Program-made: the position numbers and the translations under genes
DNA from: Nicotiana tabacum
Lineage: Eukaryota > Streptophyta > Magnoliopsida > Solanales > Solanaceae
NCBI RefSeq assembly: GCF_000715075.1
Contig: NC_134082.1
Span: 98,930,399-98,994,398 of the forward strand
Direction: 5' to 3'
DNA: 64,000 nucleotides
Notes under the pieces: generated by a model
Seen by the model: the letters and a program-made list of their open reading frames with translations, nothing else
Databases searched by the model: none
What the model was told of the DNA's origin: nothing
Shown: positions 60,177-64,000 of the stretch, in pieces
How the letters are laid out: every line of letters begins with the position of its first letter
How positions within the stretch are numbered: position 1 is the stretch's first letter

Positions 60177-60433
60177 CTCCCTCCGGTCCATTTTAATGAT
60201 TTTTTGACTTTTTTTTTTGTGGTCCAAAATATTTGATTTTTTCAGATATCAAGAAGGAATTAACTTATTTTTTCTAAAGTTACCATCGGAATAAAGAACC
60301 TAGAAGTATTTGTTATATTTTCAATGAATAAATTAAGGTTAATATAGTAAATTTTATTGTTAATTAATGCTAAAAGTTAATTTTTTTAAAATGTGTTAAA
60401 AAAAACAAAAACAATTACATGAATCGGAAGGAG
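60177..60433. mobile_element. Stowaway-type MITE
   Basis: CTCCCTCCGGTCCATTTTAA at the left and the inverse of TACATGAATCGGAAGGAG at the right; 257 bp, AT-rich, non-coding; right flank TA. Confidence 0.75.
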
Positions 60434-60492
60434 TACCATTTTTTATAATTATGTGTTAGGAGAAGATTGCATCATAAATTCAACAAAATTCT

Positions 60493-60526
60493 ATTACCAT
60501 CGCGTGAAGCGCGGGTAATTTACTAG
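60493..60526 (+). mobile_element. Helitron 3' end
   Basis: ATTACC-AT-CGCG-TGAAG-CGCG-GGTAAT forms a two-part hairpin (60493-60519), 7 bases before the CTAG end, followed by T. The 5' end of this copy was not found. Confidence 0.6.
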
Positions 60527-60666
60527 TAAATAAATAAACTATTGCAATCGCATTATTACCAGCTCACTTTGTTCTCTCTTTTTTTATAATTGCGAGAAGA
60601 AACCACTAGTTGATAAAGAAAAAAAAGACCATTCAATTTCGAAGTTTCAAACACCTTTTTGTGGGG

Positions 60667-60777
60667 CAACAACAACATACTCCTATATATTTTTATAAGT
60701 AATGTTTAGGAAGATTAATGTGTATGCAAACTTTATTTTATCCAAGTAGAAAAGTTGTTTCCAAAGACACTCAAACA
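60667..60777 (+). repeat. decayed copy of the SINE-like dispersed repeat
   Basis: AACAACAACATAC, then AGGAAGATTAATGTGTATGC and GTTGTTTCCAAAGACACTCA follow the same order of blocks as 31572-31670. Confidence 0.4.
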
Positions 60778-60902
60778 AGCACTCAACACCTCTTTGTTAT
60801 TTTTCTTTATTTTCTTCCATTTTTCTGATAGTCTTTGATAGACTTTAATGAACCAAGAATTTTGACGTCAAATTAACAAATTGTACATGTTCCCACATTG
60901 AG

Positions 60903-61183
60903 ACACCGTTTGTCTATAGTTTTTTTTTTCTGAATTTTTTTTTCAAAATTTATCTGTCCATGAAAATTTGTAAGTTATTAAAGATTTTCCGAAAATAAGT
61001 ATCTCATAAACCAAAAAAACTCAAGTTTTTCCGAAAAACATTCTTCTCCACTCACAAAATTATAATTTTTTTTCGAGTAAAATTCATGTACAAACATAAT
61101 TTCAAATTCCAAATATTATTTTTCAACTTAACTTAAAATATTACGTTTTTTTCTAAAATTATAATTTTTATGTCCAAAAGCCT
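60903..61183. mobile_element. possible hAT-like MITE, degenerate
   Basis: CCGTTTGTCTATAGTTTTT at the left and AATTTTTATGTCCAAAAGCC at the right are diverged inverted copies; the interior is AT-rich with poly-T and TTTTCCGAAAA motifs. Confidence 0.4.
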
Positions 61184-62399
61184 AGTGAGAGTCACTTTTA
61201 AACGAATGTGTCATTGACCCGCTTTAAATGAACCATTTGTTGCCCCTTTCGCGATATACAAAAAAGTTATCGTTTCCAACTTTGAAACTCAGAATGAATC
61301 TACGAAATAGGGCTATTTAAAGCAAAATTGGGCTAATAGGTGACCTAGCATGAGCAACTCAGCCGGTTTTGCTGATCTTTTTTCTTCGAATTTCACCCGA
61401 GCCTCATGAGATCCTCCAAACTATCTCGACTATCCAAATATCGTATATGGACTTATCAAAGGGCTCAAAGCACATAGCGAAGTGCCACAAACTCAAAATA
61501 AAATCTTAAGTTCCCTTAAAGAACCTTAAAACTCCAACTTTCATGCAATAGTGCCGAAAATGTCCTGAACCTCCCAGGTTCTAAACCGAGCAAGTCTTAT
61601 AACACCATATGAACCTATTTGAAGTTTCGTAATATTAATCAAATTGATATTATGCAAATCAAGGGGCATAGTTGCTATTTTTAATTTATGTATCTTTAAA
61701 ATAATTTATTATAGTTCCAAGCCTTTCACAATCTAAACGCACTTATAATCACAAATCATAATACATGATATAAACTTATTTAAAGCCTAAAATCAAGCAA
61801 CGAAATAGAAATGCTTAAAAAGTGAGATTGGGCTGTTATAATTTCATACTAATACAAATCATTATAGATGTTGTTAGGCATTTTCTTGTTGGAGAGGTGT
61901 GGAGGACATTGATAGATACGTTGATATTTATTAGATTGTGAATAAATAGTACTAGGTGAAGGGAGACACCCATTTTTTGAGGCAATACTTTTTTATTTAT
62001 AATAAATACTATGAAAAACTTTCTTTCAAAAATTATTTAATAATAATTCCTACTAAGCTATCTATTCTCTCAAATAAAGAGATGAAAGTCATTGAATAAA
62101 TTAAATTGAATTTTTTCCTGCCTTTCTATTGTACAATCGTTCTATTATTTGTTTAGAATTTGAATTTTGTATTTTTATATTTTTACTTTATAGGTGAGAA
62201 ATTTTTTATTTAGAGTAGAACTCAAATATTTTAACTAGAATTTATGAACCAAGTGACTTAAAAGCTAAAGAAATAGGAGAAGAATTGAAACTTTAATACA
62301 ATCAAAAAGCCAAAATAAAAAAAATAGAGAAGTACGCGAAAATTGGCATTGTACATTCTGCAGAAAAAACCCTAGTGAAAGCAATAGTCTGCTGGTGAA

Positions 62400-63530
62400 A
62401 TGGAGTTACCTGAAGCTATGGTAATGGAGGGTCTGTTGCGGCTGCCATTGAAGTGTCTCTGCAGATACATGTGTGTCTCAAAGACCTGGTGCTCAATCAT
62501 CTCTGGAATTAATAAACTGCATATCGTTCACAACTTAAGCATCGTCATCTCCAATTTCGGTTGTTCAACTTGGAGTTCCTTGTTCCAATCGAGGCTCGGT
62601 CTTACTATCCCTCCTCCTCCTCCTCCTCCTTTTATCAAGCAACAGTTGGGTGGTGGTGAGTATGATTCTGCAGAAATTGGATTCACACAAGTTATCAATG
62701 GCCTCTTATGTTTCTACACTCCAGCCCCAGCTGGTGATCTTACTCTCTGCAATTACTACACTTTTGAAACAAGGAAGCTCCCGCTCCCTAGGTTTTACCG
62801 CTGGACACATAAAAGTCAATTCTATTTAGGATTTGATCCCTTGACTGGCTCCTACAAGCTGCTTAGCCTTGGTTGCCTTCGCGATCATGATGTTCTTATT
62901 TACCGAGAGATTCTTACCCTAGGAGGAGTGAACGACGAGGAGGACATCACTGTCGGTACTTGGATAAAAATGTGCCCTGTTGGTTTTCTACCAGGGATAG
63001 ATGTGTTGTCCACACCAAGTGTTTGCATTAACCAATTTCTGTATTGGTTGGTTGAATGCAAGGACAATACCCGGAAAATACTGGCATTTAACCTTACCGC
63101 ACATCATTTATATGATATCCCCCTCCCTAAACATCTTACAGGTTTTGATCAACTTACAGATTTATCAACAGCCAGAATTGTGAACTTCAACGGATGTTTG
63201 GCGGTGGGATGCCTGGAGAATGCTAGGGCGGATGCAGTTACATTGAATTTCTGGGAATGGAATAGCCGGCGTTGCTGGATTCAATATTCCATAACCTTAC
63301 CTGAAGAAATAGTCAGTTGTAATAGAGAGAGCTGGTGCAGTGTTGGTAACCTTCCAACAGGTGAGATACTGCTGACTAATCCTAAAGCTAATGATGATTC
63401 TGATTTCACCCCATACTTTATTCTTGTGATCACTACACTCGAGAGTTTCAGAGGGTTGTGGTTGGCAAGTTTCCACCCTGTATGGTTGCCGCTGGTGAAA
63501 AATCTTCTTTACAGATATCTTGTGTCTTGA
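62400..63530 (+). CDS. F-box protein with C-terminal F-box-associated domain
   Basis: A single-exon, 376-residue protein. F-box proteins bind SKP1 and bring substrates to SCF ubiquitin ligases. The F-box is at about 2-42 (LPEAMVMEGLLRLPLKCLCR, then VSKTWCSIIS). The rest matches the FBA-type layout: GLLCFYTPA, YYTFETRKLPLP, LGFDPLTGSYKLLSLG and ILAFNLTAHHLYDIPLP blocks, typical of plant F-box-associated interaction domains. A run of seven Pro (about 72-78) comes from a CCT microsatellite at about 62611-62634. The start ATG follows GTGAA and is the first in frame. No frame break seen; the substrate cannot be predicted. Confidence 0.92.
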   Translation: MELPEAMVMEGLLRLPLKCLCRYMCVSKTWCSIISGINKLHIVHNLSIVISNFGCSTWSSLFQSRLGLTIPPPPPPPFIKQQLGGGEYDSAEIGFTQVINGLLCFYTPAPAGDLTLCNYYTFETRKLPLPRFYRWTHKSQFYLGFDPLTGSYKLLSLGCLRDHDVLIYREILTLGGVNDEEDITVGTWIKMCPVGFLPGIDVLSTPSVCINQFLYWLVECKDNTRKILAFNLTAHHLYDIPLPKHLTGFDQLTDLSTARIVNFNGCLAVGCLENARADAVTLNFWEWNSRRCWIQYSITLPEEIVSCNRESWCSVGNLPTGEILLTNPKANDDSDFTPYFILVITTLESFRGLWLASFHPVWLPLVKNLLYRYLVS

Positions 63531-64000
63531 AGCTTTATTGAACAAATACCCAATTTCTGCTCTCCTATATTTGGAGAAACTTAGGAGAGAAAGAGAATGG
63601 TTTAGCAGAATTACATTAGAGGAGTAACTATACGAGAAAAAAAATGTTAGAAGAACATGAGTATGAAACCGCAAGTGAGTCTATTTAGTAGGACTGTAGG
63701 AGTAATATTATTCATCTATTCTTTCGTTTTGTGCATTTAGTTTTTGACATCAGTCGGGCCTGTATGTTTATATGGTGTATAGTAAACACAATCTTTTATT
63801 AACCCCCGTTATTCAGACGAAAAGTCAAAAGGATCCAACTTTGTTTACCTACTTTGATCATTTCATCACAAACTGACAAGCATAAGAATTACAGATTAAC
63901 TTTGCAGCAGAGCCTGTGGAAATTTTTCATGAGCTAAAATACAAACTGAGAACGATATCAAAACAGTACATTAATGAACGAAGCTGGAAAACTCAAGTTC
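63531..64000. other. 3' UTR and downstream flank of the F-box gene
   Basis: No further gene seen up to the window edge. Confidence 0.6.

Larger units (their letters stand above)
59061..62399. other. AT-rich intergenic region before the F-box gene
   Basis: No gene is supportable. It holds a Stowaway-type MITE, a Helitron 3' end, a SINE-like remnant and a possible hAT-like MITE (listed). 61290-61850 looks like old LTR-type sequence (GGGCTGTTATAA, runs of ACCTCC/CTCGA words) but has no boundary. Confidence 0.55.

Noticed and set aside
61290..61850. Possible solo LTR or LTR remnant
   Set aside because: Wording resembles gypsy LTRs but no TG...CA ends or duplication could be found.
1..64000. tRNA, rRNA, CRISPR or prokaryote-type operon features
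   Set aside because: None seen; the window is plant nuclear DNA with intron-bearing genes.

Overview
The window looks like nuclear DNA of a dicot plant, most likely a Solanaceae such as Nicotiana or a relative. The signs are AT-rich sequence, genes with GT-AG introns, plant-type Ty3/gypsy, L1, Helitron, SINE and MITE families, and repeat motifs that I associate with Solanaceae. The family assignment is an inference; no marker gene fixes the species.

Layout. 1-3976 is the 5' part of a minus-strand Ty3/gypsy element with a 2.8-kb LTR and a gag lacking its capsid core. 5168-14410 is a complete but decayed Tekay/Del-like chromovirus (2.1-kb LTRs, TTGAG target duplication). 17468-22018 is an intact 12-exon vacuolar sorting receptor gene, the best host gene in the window. 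22591-31038 has both ends of a Helitron, split by a minus-strand L1-type LINE (25064-30154, 13-bp target duplication). 31039-34725 holds a broken piece of the splicing-factor gene SF3A1 (SURP domain) with its apparent promoter and first intron, plus several MITEs. 34837-46440 is a complete Tat-lineage element (CTTTC target duplication). It has dual RNase H domains, a 90-bp tandem array of about 19 copies, and a spliced antisense gene. 46441-49982 is intergenic with a SINE bounded by a 16-bp duplication. 49983-50534 is a 2H-phosphoesterase-like gene on the minus strand. 52074-57510 is a compact chromovirus (479-bp LTRs, TGCTC duplication) that seems to have landed inside a transcribed leader or intron. 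58750-59060 is a frameshifted membrane-protein fragment. 60526 is a second Helitron 3' end. 62400-63530 is an intact single-exon F-box gene.

How it works together. Three host genes remain intact: a cargo receptor for Golgi-to-vacuole transport, an RNA-end-processing-type enzyme, and an SCF substrate adaptor. They are unrelated and share no operon-like logic. The rest is a nested record of insertions: LINE in Helitron, Tat element beside a Helitron-like end, chromovirus in a host intron, MITE in a receptor intron. All large elements carry stops or frameshifts, so none looks autonomous now. The least ordinary items are the spliced antisense gene inside the Tat element, the hairpin-coding 90-bp array next to it, and the promoter-bearing SF3A1 fragment.
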